This document shows positions 1 through 8,736 of a stretch of 53,326 nucleotides of DNA, one piece after another. The first letter of the stretch is position 1, and each line of letters starts with the position of its first letter. This DNA comes from Paracoccus nototheniae (lineage in GTDB: Bacteria; Pseudomonadota; Alphaproteobacteria; Rhodobacterales; Rhodobacteraceae), in contig NZ_RQRT01000022.1 in the NCBI RefSeq assembly GCF_004335005.1, forward strand, positions 1-53,326, read 5' to 3'. Made by a program: the position numbers and the translations under genes. Below the pieces are notes generated by a model. It saw only the letters and a program-made list of their open reading frames with translations, did not search any database and was not told the DNA's origin.

Positions 1-99
1 TGTGTGTGAGAGACGGCGCCTGGCTGAACGCCGCAGTGGGGCGGGAACCCCGCCCCCGTCGCGACGTTGGCTAGGGAATCATCCCGGAGGGAACCGCCC

Positions 100-441
100 A
101 TGTCCTATAATCATAACGATCCCGAAAAAGCCGCCCGTAAGCACAAGCCCGCGATTATCGCCATCATCGTGGCGCTGGTCGTTGCGGGCTTGGCGTTCCT
201 TGTCTTCTCGCCCGGTGCGGACGAACAGAATGACGGCATCGCCACCACCGCGCCTCCGGGCGATACGCCGGTCAGCGATGCCGAAGGGCTGGGCCAGGAT
301 ACCGGCGCGCCCACCACGCCGGGCGGCAATACGCCTGCGGACGGCACGACCGGTCCGGTCGGCACCGCCGATCTGCCCGCAGGCACCGATGCGCCCGCTG
401 GCGGCCCGGTGGACGAACCGGCCCCCGCACCCGCCAACTGA
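100..441 (+). CDS. Small membrane-anchored protein with Pro/Gly/Thr/Ala-rich tail
   Basis: This is a 113-residue protein I do not recognise. The start is the ATG at 100, preceded by a GGAGG ribosome site; an in-frame ATG at 67 lacks one. Residues 1-17 are polar and basic, residues 18-36 form one hydrophobic membrane segment (AIIAIIVALVVAGLAFLVF), and the rest is a low-complexity tail rich in P, G, T, A and D that is probably disordered and periplasmic. There is no lipobox and no recognisable domain. An intrinsic terminator follows directly, so it is probably a single-gene unit. Function unknown; a small envelope protein is the most I can infer. Confidence 0.7.
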   Translation: MSYNHNDPEKAARKHKPAIIAIIVALVVAGLAFLVFSPGADEQNDGIATTAPPGDTPVSDAEGLGQDTGAPTTPGGNTPADGTTGPVGTADLPAGTDAPAGGPVDEPAPAPAN

Positions 442-468
442 GGCGACCATTCGACCCGTTCCGATCAG

Positions 469-495
469 GGGCCCGGCATCGTCCGGGCCCTTTTT
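469..495 (+). terminator. Intrinsic terminator
   Basis: An 8-bp perfect GC stem (GGGCCCGG, 469-476, with CCGGGCCC, 483-490) and a 6-nt loop are followed by five T residues at 491-495. It lies 28 bases after the stop of the small anchored protein, in the same direction. Confidence 0.85.
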
Positions 496-618
496 GCGTC
501 CTGACGCAACCGTGACCGTCCCCCCTCCATGACATTGCCTCACGGGTTTGAGATAACGCAGCATAATGGCGCAGAAAGCGCATCGGGCGGAATCGTCGAT
601 GGGAAGGACGGGGCAGGG

Positions 619-1425
619 ATGAAATTTCTGATCAAACTGATGCTGGGGCTGGCGGTGGTGACCTTTGCGGTCTCTTGCGCGCGCACGCCGCCACGAGGCG
701 GGGCGCCGGCCAGCTATCAACCCGCACCGGGACCGGGGGCGACGCCGCAGCTGGGCGATCGCCGCCCGCATGCCTGGACGGGCGGGGCACCTTACGGGCA
801 TGCGGTGCATGGCATCGACATCTCTCGCTGGCAGGGGGATATCGACTGGAACCGGGTGCGCGGTTCGGGGATCAGCTTTGCTTTTATCAAGGCGACCGAG
901 GGGGGCGATCACGCGGACCCCAACTTCCGCCGCTACTGGTACGAGGCCGCGCAGGCGCGCATTCCGCGCGGCGCCTATCATTTCTATTACTTCTGCCGCA
1001 CGGGCGCGGAAAACGCCTATTGGTACATGCGCAACGTCCCGCGCGAGGCCGGATCGCTGCCGCCCGTTCTGGATCTGGAATGGACCAACTCGCGCAACTG
1101 CCCGCGCCGCCCCCCCGCCGCCGAAGTGCTGCGCGAGGCCGAGGTGTTCCTGCAGCTGGTGGGCCGTCACTATGGCCAGCGTCCGATCATCTATACCACG
1201 GTCGATTTCTATCGCGAGAACCAGCTGGGCCGGCTGAATGCCGAATTCTGGCTGCGCTCGACAGCGAACCATCCCAGTGTGACCTATCCGGGCCAGCGCT
1301 GGACCTTCTGGCAGTATACCGGAACCGGGATCGTTCCCGGGATTCAGGGTGACACGGATATCAACGCCTTTGCGGGCTCGGCTGCGGATTGGTCACGATG
1401 GTTGCAAGCACGACTGGTGCGGTAA
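619..1425 (+). CDS. GH25-family lysozyme-like lipoprotein
   Basis: A 268-residue secreted glycoside hydrolase family 25 (Chalaropsis-type lysozyme) protein, expected to hydrolyse peptidoglycan glycan strands. The start at 619 gives a lipoprotein signal, MKFLIKLMLGLAVVTFAVSC, with the lipid-accepting cysteine at residue 20. The upstream in-frame ATG at 529 would bury this signal. The GH25 hallmarks are visible: HGIDISRWQGDIDW at the first strand, FAFIKATEGG, the YHFYYFC strand, PVLDLEW with the acidic D-x-E pair, and FWQYTGTG near the C-terminus. The 3' end overlaps the next gene by 28 bases, so the two are probably co-transcribed. Whether it remodels the cell's own wall or attacks others cannot be told. 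Confidence 0.88.
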   Translation: MKFLIKLMLGLAVVTFAVSCARTPPRGGAPASYQPAPGPGATPQLGDRRPHAWTGGAPYGHAVHGIDISRWQGDIDWNRVRGSGISFAFIKATEGGDHADPNFRRYWYEAAQARIPRGAYHFYYFCRTGAENAYWYMRNVPREAGSLPPVLDLEWTNSRNCPRRPPAAEVLREAEVFLQLVGRHYGQRPIIYTTVDFYRENQLGRLNAEFWLRSTANHPSVTYPGQRWTFWQYTGTGIVPGIQGDTDINAFAGSAADWSRWLQARLVR

Positions 1426-2060
1426 GCCCGCATCGCTGGCTGAGGCTGGAATTCGCGGCGCTCTATATCGGGGCGCCGCTGGCCATCGCGCTGTTCCTGC
1501 CGCCCGAACAGCTGTTCAAGGCGCTGGCCGTGTTCAGTCTGGCAGGCATGGGGTTGTTGTGGGTCACCGGCGGGTTTCAGTGGCGCGTGCTGGTGCGCGG
1601 CTGGCGGCGCATGCCGTGGCGCGAACTGGCGGGCATCGCCTTGGCCGTGCTGCTGACGGGTTGGCTGATCCTGACCCTGACCCGACCCGAGGCGCTGTTC
1701 GCCATTCCGCGCCACCGCCCCGAGATGCTGGCCGTGATCTGGCTGTTCTATCCGATCCTGTCCGCCCTGCCGCAGGAGTTGATCTTTCGCCCGCTGTTCT
1801 TTCACCGCTATGGCGCGATCCTGCCGCAGGGCCGGGCGGCCATCGCCCTGAATGCGGCGGTCTTTTCCTTTGCGCATCTGATGTACTGGTCATGGGTGGT
1901 GGCGATCATGACCTTTGTCGGCGGCTGGATCTTTGGCCGGGCCTATCTGCGCCACGGCTTTCCCGCCGCATGGGCGCTGCATGCGGTGGCGGGCAATATC
2001 CTGTTCGCGGTCGGCATGGGCGTCTATTTCTACAGCGGCAATGTGGTGCGGCCCTTTTAG
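1398..2060 (+). CDS. CPBP-family intramembrane protease-like membrane protein
   Basis: A polytopic membrane protein of about 220 residues with the C-terminal CPBP (CaaX protease and bacteriocin-processing) fold. The conserved region includes the core QELIFRPLFF, then FSFAHLMYW and the last-helix HAVAGN, which carry the expected histidine ligands. The usual EExxxR motif reads QELIFR here, so the first glutamate is Gln; proteolytic activity is therefore uncertain. I chose the ATG at 1398; a TTG at 1389 is in frame, and neither has a strong ribosome site. It overlaps the lysozyme gene upstream, which suggests coupled translation and a shared envelope role. Confidence 0.8.
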   Translation: MVASTTGAVSPHRWLRLEFAALYIGAPLAIALFLPPEQLFKALAVFSLAGMGLLWVTGGFQWRVLVRGWRRMPWRELAGIALAVLLTGWLILTLTRPEALFAIPRHRPEMLAVIWLFYPILSALPQELIFRPLFFHRYGAILPQGRAAIALNAAVFSFAHLMYWSWVVAIMTFVGGWIFGRAYLRHGFPAAWALHAVAGNILFAVGMGVYFYSGNVVRPF

Positions 2061-2123
2061 TGAAAGGTTGACTTCCCGTCCGTCCCGCGCTTTGTGCGGG
2101 GGCTGAACAAACGGGGACTGATC

Positions 2124-3899
2124 ATGCACGCCTATCGCAGCCACACCTGCGGCGATCTGAAAGCCGCCAATGCCGGTGATACCGTCCGCCTGTCGGGCTG
2201 GGTCCATCGCAAGCGCGATCACGGGGGTGTGCTGTTCGTCGATCTGCGCGACCATTACGGCATGACGCAGGTGCTGGCCGACAGCGACAGCCCGGCCTTT
2301 GCCGCCATGGACCGGCTGCGCGCTGAAACCGTGATCCGCATCGACGGCCGCGTGAAGATGCGCGACGCCAGCCTTGTGAACGCCAAACTGCCCACCGGCG
2401 AGATCGAGGTCTATGTGACCGACATCGAAGTCCTGGGCCCGGCGGACGAGCTGCCTCTGCCGGTCTTCGGCGATCAGGACTACCCCGAGGAAACCCGGCT
2501 GGCCTACCGCTTTCTGGACCTGCGCCGCGACAGCCTGCACAACAACATCATGCTGCGCAGCAAGGTCATCCGGTCGATCCGCAACCGCATGTGGGATCAG
2601 GATTTCACCGAATTCCAGACCCCGATCATCACCGCCAGCAGCCCCGAAGGCGCGCGCGATTTTCTGGTGCCCTCGCGCCTGCACCCGGGCAAGTTCTATG
2701 CCCTGCCGCAGGCGCCGCAGCAGTTCAAGCAGCTGATCATGGTCGCGGGCTTTGACAAATATTTCCAGATTGCGCCCTGCTTCCGCGACGAGGATCCGCG
2801 CGCCGACCGCAGCCCCACCGATTTCTATCAGCTGGACATGGAGATGTCCTTTGTCCGGCAGGAAGACGTGTTTGCCACCGTCCAGCCGGTCATTCAGGGC
2901 CTGTTCGAGGAATTCGGCAAGGGCCGCCGCGTGGATGCCGACTGGCCGCTGATCCCTTATGCCGAGTCGCTGCTGAAATACGGCACCGACAAGCCCGACT
3001 TGCGCAACCCGATCGAGATGCAGGTAGTCAGTGACCATTTCCGCGGTTCGGGCTTTGGCATCTTTGCCAAGCTGCTGGAACAGGACGGCACGCAGGTCCG
3101 CGCCATTCCGGCCCCCAAGGGCGGCAGCCGCAAGTTCGCCGACCGCATGAACGCTTTTGCGCAACAGCAGGGTCTGCCCGGCATGGGTTATATCATCTGG
3201 CGCAAGGCCGAAGATGGCTCGACCGAGGCTGCCGGTCCCATCGCCAAAGCGCTTGGTGCTGACAAGACCGAGGCGATCCGCGACCAGCTGGGGCTGGCCG
3301 AAGGCGATGCGGCCTTCTTCCTGGGCGGTCGTCCCGACCAGTTCGAGGCCGTCGCAGGCCGCGCGCGGACCGAGATCGGACGCGAGTTGGGCCTGATCGA
3401 TGAAAACCAGTTCAAATTCGCCTGGATCGTCGATTTCCCGATGTACGAGAAGACCGATGACGGCAAGATCGACTTCAGCCACAATCCGTTTTCCATGCCG
3501 CAGGGCGGGATGGAGGCGCTGCAGGGCGATCCTCTGGCGGTGTTGGGCTATCAATACGATCTGGCCTGCAACGGCTATGAACTGATCAGCGGTGCGATCC
3601 GCAACCACACGCCCGAGGTCATGTTCAAGGCGTTCGAACTGGCGGGTTACCCGGCGAGTGAGGTCGAAAAGCGGTTCGGCGGCATGGTCAAGGCGTTCCG
3701 CTATGGCGCACCGCCGCATGGCGGTTGTGCGGCGGGCATCGACCGGATCGTGATGCTGCTGGCGGATGAGGCGAATATCCGCGAGGTCATCATGTTCCCG
3801 ATGAACCAGCGCGCCGAGGATCTGATGATGGGCGCGCCAAGCGAGCCCACCAACGAGCAGATGCGCGATTTGCGACTGCGTGCCTTGCCGAAAGAGTGA
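2124..3899 (+). CDS. aspS: Aspartyl-tRNA synthetase (aspartate--tRNA(Asp/Asn) ligase)
   Basis: A full-length bacterial-type class II aspartyl-tRNA synthetase of 591 residues that charges tRNA with aspartate in the cytoplasm. The N-terminal OB-fold anticodon domain contains [11 protein letters not shown]. The catalytic core has the [12 protein letters not shown] motif 2 region and GIDRIVML motif 3, with the bacterial GAD insertion between them. His33, in RDHGG, takes the place of the leucine found in E. coli AspRS (RRDLGS). In Pseudomonas this histidine is linked to non-discriminating charging of both tRNA-Asp and tRNA-Asn, which would need the GatCAB amidotransferase. The start at 2124 follows ACGGGGA; an upstream ATG at 2094 would add ten non-conserved residues. 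Confidence 0.97.
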   Translation: MHAYRSHTCGDLKAANAGDTVRLSGWVHRKRDHGGVLFVDLRDHYGMTQVLADSDSPAFAAMDRLRAETVIRIDGRVKMRDASLVNAKLPTGEIEVYVTDIEVLGPADELPLPVFGDQDYPEETRLAYRFLDLRRDSLHNNIMLRSKVIRSIRNRMWDQDFTEFQTPIITASSPEGARDFLVPSRLHPGKFYALPQAPQQFKQLIMVAGFDKYFQIAPCFRDEDPRADRSPTDFYQLDMEMSFVRQEDVFATVQPVIQGLFEEFGKGRRVDADWPLIPYAESLLKYGTDKPDLRNPIEMQVVSDHFRGSGFGIFAKLLEQDGTQVRAIPAPKGGSRKFADRMNAFAQQQGLPGMGYIIWRKAEDGSTEAAGPIAKALGADKTEAIRDQLGLAEGDAAFFLGGRPDQFEAVAGRARTEIGRELGLIDENQFKFAWIVDFPMYEKTDDGKIDFSHNPFSMPQGGMEALQGDPLAVLGYQYDLACNGYELISGAIRNHTPEVMFKAFELAGYPASEVEKRFGGMVKAFRYGAPPHGGCAAGIDRIVMLLADEANIREVIMFPMNQRAEDLMMGAPSEPTNEQMRDLRLRALPKE

Positions 3900-3965
3900 C
3901 CTGACATCAGGGGGGCGTCCGTGGCATGATGCTGCACAGCAGCAAAAGCCCGGAGCCGCCGCCTG

Positions 3966-5339
3966 ATGACGCAGCCCCCTTATGACCAGATGGCCGCGAT
4001 CCGCCTTGGATACGGCCTGTCGCCCCGCATGACCCTGCCCGCCGATCCGCAGGCGGTCGCGGCCTCGGTCGTGGGGGCGACGCGCATTGGCCCACGCTCG
4101 ATCACGCTGGAGCGGATGCGCGCCTGGCAGCTTGAGGGACGCGACATCAGCATGGCCGCCAAGGCCGGCGATCCCGGCGCGCAAGAGGCGGGCAAGGCGC
4201 AGCGCAAGGTGAAGTCGCAGGCCTATGACCAGTCGATCCGCGCCCGGTTCGCCCGTGCCGTGGACGATGTGGCGGGATTCGGCGAACGGCTGGTCTGGTT
4301 CTGGGCCGACCATTTCACCGTGGCGGGCGGCAGCCTGCGCCAAAGCCTGATGGCGGCGGCCTTCATCGAGGATGCGATCCGCCCGCATCTGTCGGGCCGG
4401 TTCGGCGAGATGATGCTGGCGGCGGAAACCCATCCCGGCATGCTGGCCTATCTGGATCAGATCAACTCGGTCGGACCCAATTCGATCAGCGCGCGGCGCA
4501 ATCCGCGCAAGCCTGCGGGCCTGAACGAAAATCTGGCCCGCGAGATGATCGAACTGCACAGTCTGGGTGTGGGGGCCGAATACACGCAAGCCGATATCGA
4601 GCAGCTGGCCGAACTGCTGACCGGGCTGACCTACAACCCGCGCCGCACCGCCATCTTCCGGCGCGAAAATGCCGAGCCGGGGGCCGAGACGGTGCTGGGC
4701 GAGACCTATGGCGGGCGCAAGGGCAGTCTGGACGACATCCGCGCGGTCATCGCCGATCTGGCGGTGCATCCGGCGACGGCGGCGCATATCGCGCGCAAGA
4801 TGGCCGTGCATTTCGTCGCCGACGACCCGCCGCAGGCACTGGTCGACCGGCTGACCGGGGTGTTCATGGATACCGGCGGCGATCTGGGCGCCATGAATCT
4901 GGCACTGGCCGAGGCGCCCGAACTGGCCACGCATTTCCGGGGCAAGATGCGCCAGCCGTTCGAGTTTCTGGTGGCCGGAATGCGCAGTCTGGGGCTGACC
5001 GGCCCCGAGGTTCTGGCCCTGCGATCCAGCATCATCAACGGGCATCTGCGCCAGCCGCTGGCGGTGATGGGGCAGCCCTGGGCGGCACCGTCCGGCCCCG
5101 ATGGCTGGCCCGAGCCGTCAGAGAACTGGGCCAGCCCGCAGGGTCTGGCGATGCGGATCAACTGGGCGATGGCGGTGCCCTCGCGTCTGGTCAAACCCTT
5201 GCCGGATGCGCGCGGATTGTTGGAGGCCTGTCTGGGCGATACCGCGTCCGAGGCCCTGGTCTGGGCCGTTCCCCGGGCTGAAAGTCAGGCCGAGGGCGTG
5301 GCCCTTGTTCTGGCCTCGGTCGATTTCAACCGGAGGTGA
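3966..5339 (+). CDS. DUF1800 family protein
   Basis: A 457-residue protein of the DUF1800 family, whose biochemical function is not established. Family features visible are the N-terminal AIRLGYGLSPR, the RARFARAV..ERLVWFWADHFTV segment, the GLNENLAREMIELHSLG block and the C-terminal QPWAAPSGPDGWPEP stretch. No signal peptide is evident. DUF1800 genes are almost always followed by a DUF1501 gene. That is the case here with a 4-base gap (stop at 5339, next start at 5344), so the two form a two-gene operon and probably act together. The start has an upstream GGAG. Confidence 0.92.
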   Translation: MTQPPYDQMAAIRLGYGLSPRMTLPADPQAVAASVVGATRIGPRSITLERMRAWQLEGRDISMAAKAGDPGAQEAGKAQRKVKSQAYDQSIRARFARAVDDVAGFGERLVWFWADHFTVAGGSLRQSLMAAAFIEDAIRPHLSGRFGEMMLAAETHPGMLAYLDQINSVGPNSISARRNPRKPAGLNENLAREMIELHSLGVGAEYTQADIEQLAELLTGLTYNPRRTAIFRRENAEPGAETVLGETYGGRKGSLDDIRAVIADLAVHPATAAHIARKMAVHFVADDPPQALVDRLTGVFMDTGGDLGAMNLALAEAPELATHFRGKMRQPFEFLVAGMRSLGLTGPEVLALRSSIINGHLRQPLAVMGQPWAAPSGPDGWPEPSENWASPQGLAMRINWAMAVPSRLVKPLPDARGLLEACLGDTASEALVWAVPRAESQAEGVALVLASVDFNRR

Positions 5340-5343
5340 TGAT

Positions 5344-6519
5344 ATGCTGACCCGGCGCCTTTTCCTGAAATCCTCTGCGTTGATCGGCTGTTCGGCGGCG
5401 GCCAGCCCATGGCTGTCTTCGGCCGCCTTCGCCAGCGCGCCGGGCGACAACCGGCTGGTGATCATCATCCTGCGCGGGGCGATGGACGGGCTGGACGTGT
5501 TCCAGCCCTATGGCGACCGCGATCTGGCCGGGCTGCGCCGGACCCTGTCGCTTGGCCCCGACCGCAATGCCACCGATCTGGACGGGTTCTTTGCCCTGCA
5601 TCCGGCCCTGTCGCCGCTGCTGCCCCTGTGGAATGCGGGCCAGCTCAGCTTTGCGCCCGCCGTCTCGACCCCCTATCGCGACAAGCGCAGCCATTTCGAC
5701 GGTCAGGACATGCTGGAGGCCGGGACCGGCACCGATCTGGAAACCGAGGCGCAGCAGGATGGCTGGCTGAACCGGCTGTTGCAGCAGATGCCCGGACAGG
5801 ACAGCGAGACCGCCTATTCCGTGGCAGCCGCCCAGATGCGGATTCTGCAGGGGGCGGCACCCGCCAAAAGCTGGACCCCCCGCGCGATCATGGATCTGAG
5901 CCCGCAGGCGCAGCTGTTGCTGACCCAGATCTATCACGAGGATCCGCTGTTCCGCGATGCCAGCCAGCAGGCGATGGAGATCGTGGCCGGCCTGTCGCCC
6001 GGCATCACCTCGACCAGGAACGGCGAAGAGCATCTGGAGCTGGCCCGCTTTGCCGCCGACCGGCTGAACGGCGCGACCCGCATCGCTAGCTTTTCCCTGC
6101 CGGGCTGGGACACCCATGTGCGCCAGACGAACGGGCTGACGCGCGCGCTGACCCGCCTGTCCGACACGATCCTGACGCTGAAGGCGGATCTGGGACGGAA
6201 CTGGGAACGCACGACCATCATGGCGATGACCGAATTCGGGCGCACGGTGCGCGAGAACGGCTCGGGCGGGACGGATCATGGCACCGGGGGGGCCATGCTG
6301 GTCGCGGGGGGCGCGGTGCGCGGCGGGCGGGCCTTGGGCGATTGGCCGGGCCTGTCCGAGGGCGATCTGTATGCCGGGCGCGATCTGATGCCTTTGCGCG
6401 ACATCCGGGCCTATGCGGCCTGGGCGATGCATGCCAAGTTCGGCATCCCCAAGGCCGTGCTGGAAGGCGCGGTCTTTCCGGGGCTGGACATGGGGCCGGA
6501 CCCGCGCTTGCTGGCCTGA
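5344..6519 (+). CDS. DUF1501 family Tat-exported protein
   Basis: A 391-residue DUF1501 protein. The start at 5344 has a strong GGAGGTGAT ribosome site and gives a twin-arginine signal (TRRLFLKSSALIG, then a hydrophobic stretch ending in AFA), so the folded protein is probably exported to the periplasm. The family belongs to the sulfatase/alkaline-phosphatase-like superfamily; visible blocks are VIIILRGAMDGLD near residue 40, SHFDGQDMLEAG, and TEFGRTVRENGSGGTDHG with its metal-ligand-like D and H. Its partner is the DUF1800 gene just upstream. The precise substrate is unknown. Confidence 0.92.
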   Translation: MLTRRLFLKSSALIGCSAAASPWLSSAAFASAPGDNRLVIIILRGAMDGLDVFQPYGDRDLAGLRRTLSLGPDRNATDLDGFFALHPALSPLLPLWNAGQLSFAPAVSTPYRDKRSHFDGQDMLEAGTGTDLETEAQQDGWLNRLLQQMPGQDSETAYSVAAAQMRILQGAAPAKSWTPRAIMDLSPQAQLLLTQIYHEDPLFRDASQQAMEIVAGLSPGITSTRNGEEHLELARFAADRLNGATRIASFSLPGWDTHVRQTNGLTRALTRLSDTILTLKADLGRNWERTTIMAMTEFGRTVRENGSGGTDHGTGGAMLVAGGAVRGGRALGDWPGLSEGDLYAGRDLMPLRDIRAYAAWAMHAKFGIPKAVLEGAVFPGLDMGPDPRLLA

Positions 6520-6529
6520 CGGGGCGTCC

Positions 6530-7264
6530 CTATATCTCGGCCACGCGGGACAGCCGATCCTGCACCATGCCGCTGATCCGGGCCAGATCGGTGGCCAGCG
6601 CATGGCCTGCCAGATGGTCGCGTGCAAGAGCGGCGGCTGCGGCCTCCAGCGCCGGATCATGCGAGGATCGCGCCACGCCTGCCAGAAACCGGGCGATATA
6701 GTCGATAGCGGTCGTGTCCTGCGCGCCGGACAGGACATCGGCCACATGGGTCAGATCATCGCGCAGACCGGACAGGTCGGGCCGGATCACCTCGTCGGGC
6801 AGCGCGCGCAAGGGGGCGCCGCCCGCGTTGGTCGGCAGGGCGGACAGGATGGCCTGTTGAAACACGGCGAGGCTGTCGACGGGCTTGGGCAGAAAGCTGT
6901 CCGCCCCCGCCGTCAGGGCCGCCTGAGCGCGATCGGGATCGCCCGACATCGCCAGAATCACCGGCACGCGCGGATCGGCCCCGTGCAGATCGGCGATCAG
7001 CTGGACCCCGTCGCCATCCGGCAGGCCCAGATCGACGACCACCACCGCCGGGCGATAGGTCCGCAGATGCCGCAGGGCCGATCGCAGGCAATCGGCGCGG
7101 CGAATGCGCGCACCCGATTTCAGACACAGCAACCGCACAGCCTCGCTGGCAAAGCGCGAATCCTCGACCACCAGCACGGTCAGCCCGCTGAGGGGGCGTC
7201 GCGGCATCGACAGATGCAGCAGGGGCAGGGCCTTGGGTGGTTCCGTGGCGGTCTTGGTCAACAT
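6530..7264 (-). CDS. Receiver-domain response regulator without a recognisable output domain
   Basis: A 244-residue protein with one CheY-like receiver domain at about residues 28-145. The acidic pocket (VVED), the phospho-acceptor aspartate (VVVVDLGLPDGDG), the Ser/Thr switch (ILAMSGD) and the conserved lysine (FLPKPV) are all present, so it should be phosphorylatable. The C-terminal 100 residues are helical and Ala/Leu-rich and contain no DNA-binding or GGDEF/EAL motif that I recognise. No kinase gene is adjacent. It is transcribed divergently from mce, and a CtrA-like half-perfect box (7311-7325) lies in the shared intergenic region. It may be a phosphorelay intermediate. Confidence 0.85.
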   Translation of the reverse strand: MLTKTATEPPKALPLLHLSMPRRPLSGLTVLVVEDSRFASEAVRLLCLKSGARIRRADCLRSALRHLRTYRPAVVVVDLGLPDGDGVQLIADLHGADPRVPVILAMSGDPDRAQAALTAGADSFLPKPVDSLAVFQQAILSALPTNAGGAPLRALPDEVIRPDLSGLRDDLTHVADVLSGAQDTTAIDYIARFLAGVARSSHDPALEAAAAALARDHLAGHALATDLARISGMVQDRLSRVAEI

Positions 7265-7310
7265 GGCGGGTTCCCGTTCTGGCTGATGAGTTCAGTTAGG
7301 GCGCGAATCA

Positions 7311-7325
7311 CTAACATGGCGTTAA
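7311..7325. promoter_or_regulatory. Degenerate CtrA-type site
   Basis: The sequence CTAA-N7-TTAA differs by one base from the CtrA consensus TTAA-N7-TTAA. It lies 47 bases upstream of the receiver-protein start and 65 bases upstream of mce. An additional GTTAG at 7295-7299 faces the CTAAC at 7311-7315 as an inverted repeat. Confidence 0.35.
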
Positions 7326-7389
7326 CGGGATCTGGTTTTCCTTTCGTGCCCCCGCCGAAGCGCCTAGAAAGGCCGAAACGGAGGATCCG

Positions 7390-7794
7390 ATGATCGGTCG
7401 CCTGAATCATATCGCCATTGCCGTGCCCGACCTTGCGGCAGCGGCCCAGCAGTACCGCACCATCCTTGGGGCCGAGGTCGGCGCGCCGCAGGACGAGCCA
7501 GACCACGGTGTCACCGTCGTCTTTATCCAGCTGCCCAACACCAAGATCGAACTGCTCTATCCCTTGGGCGATGACAGTCCGATCCGGGGGTTTCTGGACA
7601 AGAACCCCTCGGGCGGCATCCATCACATGTGTTTCGAGGTCGATGACATCCTTGCCGCCCGCGACCGTCTGCTGTCCGAGGGGGCGCGGGTGCTGGGCAG
7701 CGGAGATCCCAAGACCGGCGCGCATGGCAAGCCGGTGCTGTTCCTGCATCCCAAGGATTTCAATGGCTGCCTGATCGAACTGGAGGAAATCTGA
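7390..7794 (+). CDS. mce: Methylmalonyl-CoA epimerase
   Basis: A 134-residue VOC-fold enzyme that interconverts the (S)- and (R)-forms of methylmalonyl-CoA in propionyl-CoA assimilation and, in these bacteria, the ethylmalonyl-CoA route. Metal-binding and catalytic elements are visible: LNHIAIAVPD at the start (His), IELLYPLGDDSPI, GGIHHMCFEVDD with the second His, and the terminal LIELEE glutamate. The length is typical. An upstream GGAGG sets the start at 7390. The stop codon overlaps the start of the DUF1467 gene by one base (TGATG), an arrangement seen repeatedly in Rhodobacteraceae. Confidence 0.95.
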   Translation: MIGRLNHIAIAVPDLAAAAQQYRTILGAEVGAPQDEPDHGVTVVFIQLPNTKIELLYPLGDDSPIRGFLDKNPSGGIHHMCFEVDDILAARDRLLSEGARVLGSGDPKTGAHGKPVLFLHPKDFNGCLIELEEI

Positions 7795-8063
7795 TGAACC
7801 TGACCGGCGGGATCGTTCTGTTCGCTTCAATCTGGTTTCTGACGCTGTTCTGCGTCATGCCGATCGGCCAGCGCAGTCAGGCGGATGCGGGCGCCGTGGT
7901 GCGCGGCACCCATGCCGGTGCCCCTGCGGGCATCAACTGGCGCCGCAAGCTGATCTGGACCACCGGCATCACCGCTGCCATCTGGGCGGTGCTGGCTTGG
8001 CTGATCCTTGGGGGGGTGATCACCCGCGCCGATATCTCGCAGCTGGATCAGCTGATCCGCTGA
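7794..8063 (+). CDS. DUF1467 family small membrane protein
   Basis: An 89-residue membrane protein with two hydrophobic segments (residues about 4-25 and 54-75) and a short polar loop between them holding MPIGQRSQADAG. It matches the DUF1467 family, a small alphaproteobacterial group of unknown function commonly sitting directly after mce. Its start codon overlaps the mce stop, so translation is probably coupled. The last 44 bases overlap tail-to-tail with the convergent EI24-family gene. Confidence 0.88.
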   Translation: MNLTGGIVLFASIWFLTLFCVMPIGQRSQADAGAVVRGTHAGAPAGINWRRKLIWTTGITAAIWAVLAWLILGGVITRADISQLDQLIR

Positions 8064-8736
8064 TTATCTGGAACAGATGCGTGAAGGCCGCCGCCGCCAG
8101 CAACGGCACCGCGATGTTGACGATCGGGATGATCAGCCCTACGGCGACCAGCACGCCCGTCGCGGTGATCCGGCCCGCATAGGCGCGGCGCAGATCGCGG
8201 GCCGGGCCTTCGTCCAGATGGCGGCGGGCGGCCATCTGAAAGAACTCTCGCCCCAGCAGCCAGCCATTCGCGCCCAGAAACAGCACCGGCGCCAAGGGGC
8301 CCAGAAACGGCGTCAGGATCAGGCAGATCACCGCCACGCCCAGCATCGCCGCCACCACCGCCAGCGATTCCAGAAACCCGTCGAAGAAATCCAGCGAGGC
8401 GCCGCGCCGGTGGGGGTAATGGATCGTCTCGACCTTTTCGGCGACGGTTTCGGCGAACAGGCCCGCAAACCCGGCGGCGACCGGGGCCATCAGAAAGATG
8501 CCCATCACCGGAAACAGTGCCAGAGAACCCCATGACAGAACCTGTCCGAATTCCACCTGACCCAGCCATGGCAGGCTGACGCCACCGGGCAGCCACAGCC
8601 GGATCATCCAGAAGATCGCGGTCTGCAGCGCGATGAACAGGCCGATGGTCAGCGCGATCCCCAGCAGCACCAGCCGCAGGACCGACGGACGCAGCAGATC
8701 GCCCCAGCCTTTGGCCAGCGCGCGGACGGGTATCAT
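8020..8736 (-). CDS. EI24/CysZ-like integral membrane protein
   Basis: A 238-residue polytopic membrane protein of the EI24 domain family, which also contains the E. coli sulfate permease CysZ. Four or more hydrophobic segments are visible, including VLRLVLLGIALTIGLFIAL, FPVMGIFLMAPVAAGFAGLF and LVAVGLIIPIVNIAVPLLAA. The polar loop AETVAEKVETIHYP is characteristic of the family. I chose the ATG at 8736 because it overlaps the upstream nitroreductase stop as ATGA; a GTG at 8745 is also possible. The substrate cannot be deduced, and no cysteine-synthesis gene is nearby. Confidence 0.82.
   Translation of the reverse strand: MIPVRALAKGWGDLLRPSVLRLVLLGIALTIGLFIALQTAIFWMIRLWLPGGVSLPWLGQVEFGQVLSWGSLALFPVMGIFLMAPVAAGFAGLFAETVAEKVETIHYPHRRGASLDFFDGFLESLAVVAAMLGVAVICLILTPFLGPLAPVLFLGANGWLLGREFFQMAARRHLDEGPARDLRRAYAGRITATGVLVAVGLIIPIVNIAVPLLAAAAFTHLFQIISGSADPAARYRRG

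Noticed and set aside
38..56. Hairpin GGGGCGGG-AAC-CCCGCCCC near the left edge
   Set aside because: No T run on either strand and the upstream gene is outside the window, so a terminator call cannot be supported.
1890..5045. Very long open reading frame opposite aspS and the DUF1800 gene
   Set aside because: It is antisense to two well-supported genes, reads as low-complexity His/Gln/Arg/Ala-rich sequence without motifs, and is a normal by-product of GC-rich codon use.
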